The notes beneath the pieces were generated by a model, which worked only from the letters and a program-made list of their open reading frames with translations, was not told where the DNA came from and made no database searches. The translations under genes and the position numbers were made by a program. DNA of 23,237 bases from Prevotellaceae bacterium UBA4336 (GTDB lineage: Bacteria > Bacteroidota > Bacteroidia > Bacteroidales > Bacteroidaceae), in contig DGTM01000048.1 in NCBI GenBank assembly GCA_002394305.1, positions 1 through 23,237 of the forward strand, written 5' to 3'. Positions within the stretch are counted from its first letter, which is position 1; each line of letters begins with the position of its first letter. Shown piece by piece: positions 22,806 to 23,237 of the stretch.

Positions 22806-22840
22806 ATTCACAATTCATAATTCACAATTCATAATTCTTC
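22806..22840. repeat. Heptamer array upstream of the DUF3078 promoter
   Basis: Five 7-base units, ATTCACA, ATTCATA, ATTCACA, ATTCATA and ATTCTTC, run in one direction. The unit is the same kind as the outer arms of the element at 7171-7325. No inverted partner is seen. Confidence 0.8.
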
Positions 22841-22918
22841 TTTTTTAACGCTTAAATCCCCTTTTTACGCTACTTTGACTTCACCAAAGATACTTGCGCT
22901 CGGAAAAGCACAAATAAA

Positions 22919-22950
22919 TTTGGCTCTTCCCTCCTTTTTTCGTAACTTTG
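22919..22950 (+). promoter_or_regulatory. Predicted promoter of yidC
   Basis: TTTG (22919-22922) and TAACTTTG (22943-22950) are 20 bases apart and match both Bacteroidota boxes exactly. The leader would be about 60 bases. Confidence 0.75.
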
Positions 22951-23019
22951 CACCCTGCTTGCGGCTGCATAGGGAAGAAGCCGCCCCGACATAAAGACAT
23001 ATAACTCAACATTTCACTC

Positions 23020-23237
23020 ATGGATAAGAACACCATCACTGGATTCATTCTCATTGCCCTCGTCGTCATCGGCTTCAGCTGGTACAGCCAGCCCAGCAAG
23101 GAAGAGCTGGAGGCAATGGCACAGCGGGACAGCATCGCTGCCGCACAGACCCCCTCCGACTCCCCCGTAAAGGTGGAGGAGAAAGAAGAACAGGCATCCT
23201 CAGCCGCAGCAGACTCCTCGTCTTTGTTCTTCCCCTT
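23020..23237 (+). CDS. yidC: Membrane protein insertase YidC, N-terminal part, cut by the window edge
   Basis: Only 72 codons are visible. MDKNTITGFILIALVVIGFS then WYSQPSKEEL is the N-terminal membrane segment and start of the periplasmic region found in Bacteroidota YidC, which inserts proteins into the inner membrane with or after SecYEG. The next residues (about 31-70) are acidic and Ala/Ser/Glu-rich linker, as usual. It is divergent from the DUF3078 gene and has its own promoter. The insertase domain is beyond the window, so the call depends on the N-terminus. Confidence 0.85.
   Translation, partial: MDKNTITGFILIALVVIGFSWYSQPSKEELEAMAQRDSIAAAQTPSDSPVKVEEKEEQASSAAADSSSLFFP

Overview
The window looks like chromosomal DNA from a G+C-rich member of the Bacteroidota, most likely order Bacteroidales near Prevotellaceae. 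The evidence is the gene families (carboxynorspermidine dehydrogenase, DUF5715, DUF3078, a Bacteroidota-type YidC N-terminus, HEAT-DUF1080, a GxxExxY protein) and nine exact copies of the Bacteroidota -7 promoter box TAnnTTTG placed just upstream of predicted operon starts. The genus is inferred from recalled protein similarity, not from a search.

Layout. 1-980: an ECF sigma factor and the start of its overlapping partner gene (minus), then a 322-base gene-free stretch with a promoter and an inverted repeat. 981-3382: recA and a carboxynorspermidine dehydrogenase (minus, probably one unit). 3581-5013: a Spy-like periplasmic protein and a DUF5715 putative zinc peptidase (minus). 5157-8975: a plus-strand run phoH-purC-ubiE/menG-aroE. 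8976-9254: a repeat-rich convergent junction. 9255-14078 (minus): a GDP-L-fucose operon, manC-gmd-[GxxExxY]-fcl, with a GH10 xylanase overlapping the end of fcl. 14197-16653 (minus): a secreted beta-helix protein and an rRNA m5C methyltransferase. 16816-20605 (plus): a Gfo/Idh/MocA oxidoreductase with a Tat-like leader and a HEAT-DUF1080 protein, together resembling 3-keto-sugar chemistry. 20762-22772 (minus): engB and a DUF3078 outer-membrane protein. 23020-end (plus): the start of yidC.

The gene content is mostly housekeeping. The unusual layer is a dense set of short repeats with a strict locus-specific period of 7, 8 or 9 bases, often as two inverted arms around a short core, plus several near-perfect G+C-rich palindromes. 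They fill leaders and gene junctions. They also lie inside reading frames: they add peptide segments to the sigma factor, carboxynorspermidine dehydrogenase, AroE (two internal) and the rRNA methyltransferase, extend the PhoH C-terminus and PurC N-terminus, supply the start codons of ubiE and aroE, and form or touch several stop codons. One period-9 pair encloses a small, AT-richer GxxExxY gene with an intact PD-(D/E)xK-like active site, inserted between gmd and fcl. My leading hypothesis, which is inference, is that the GxxExxY unit is a nuclease-bearing form of these repeat elements and that the small inverted-arm repeats are its coreless or passenger relatives.
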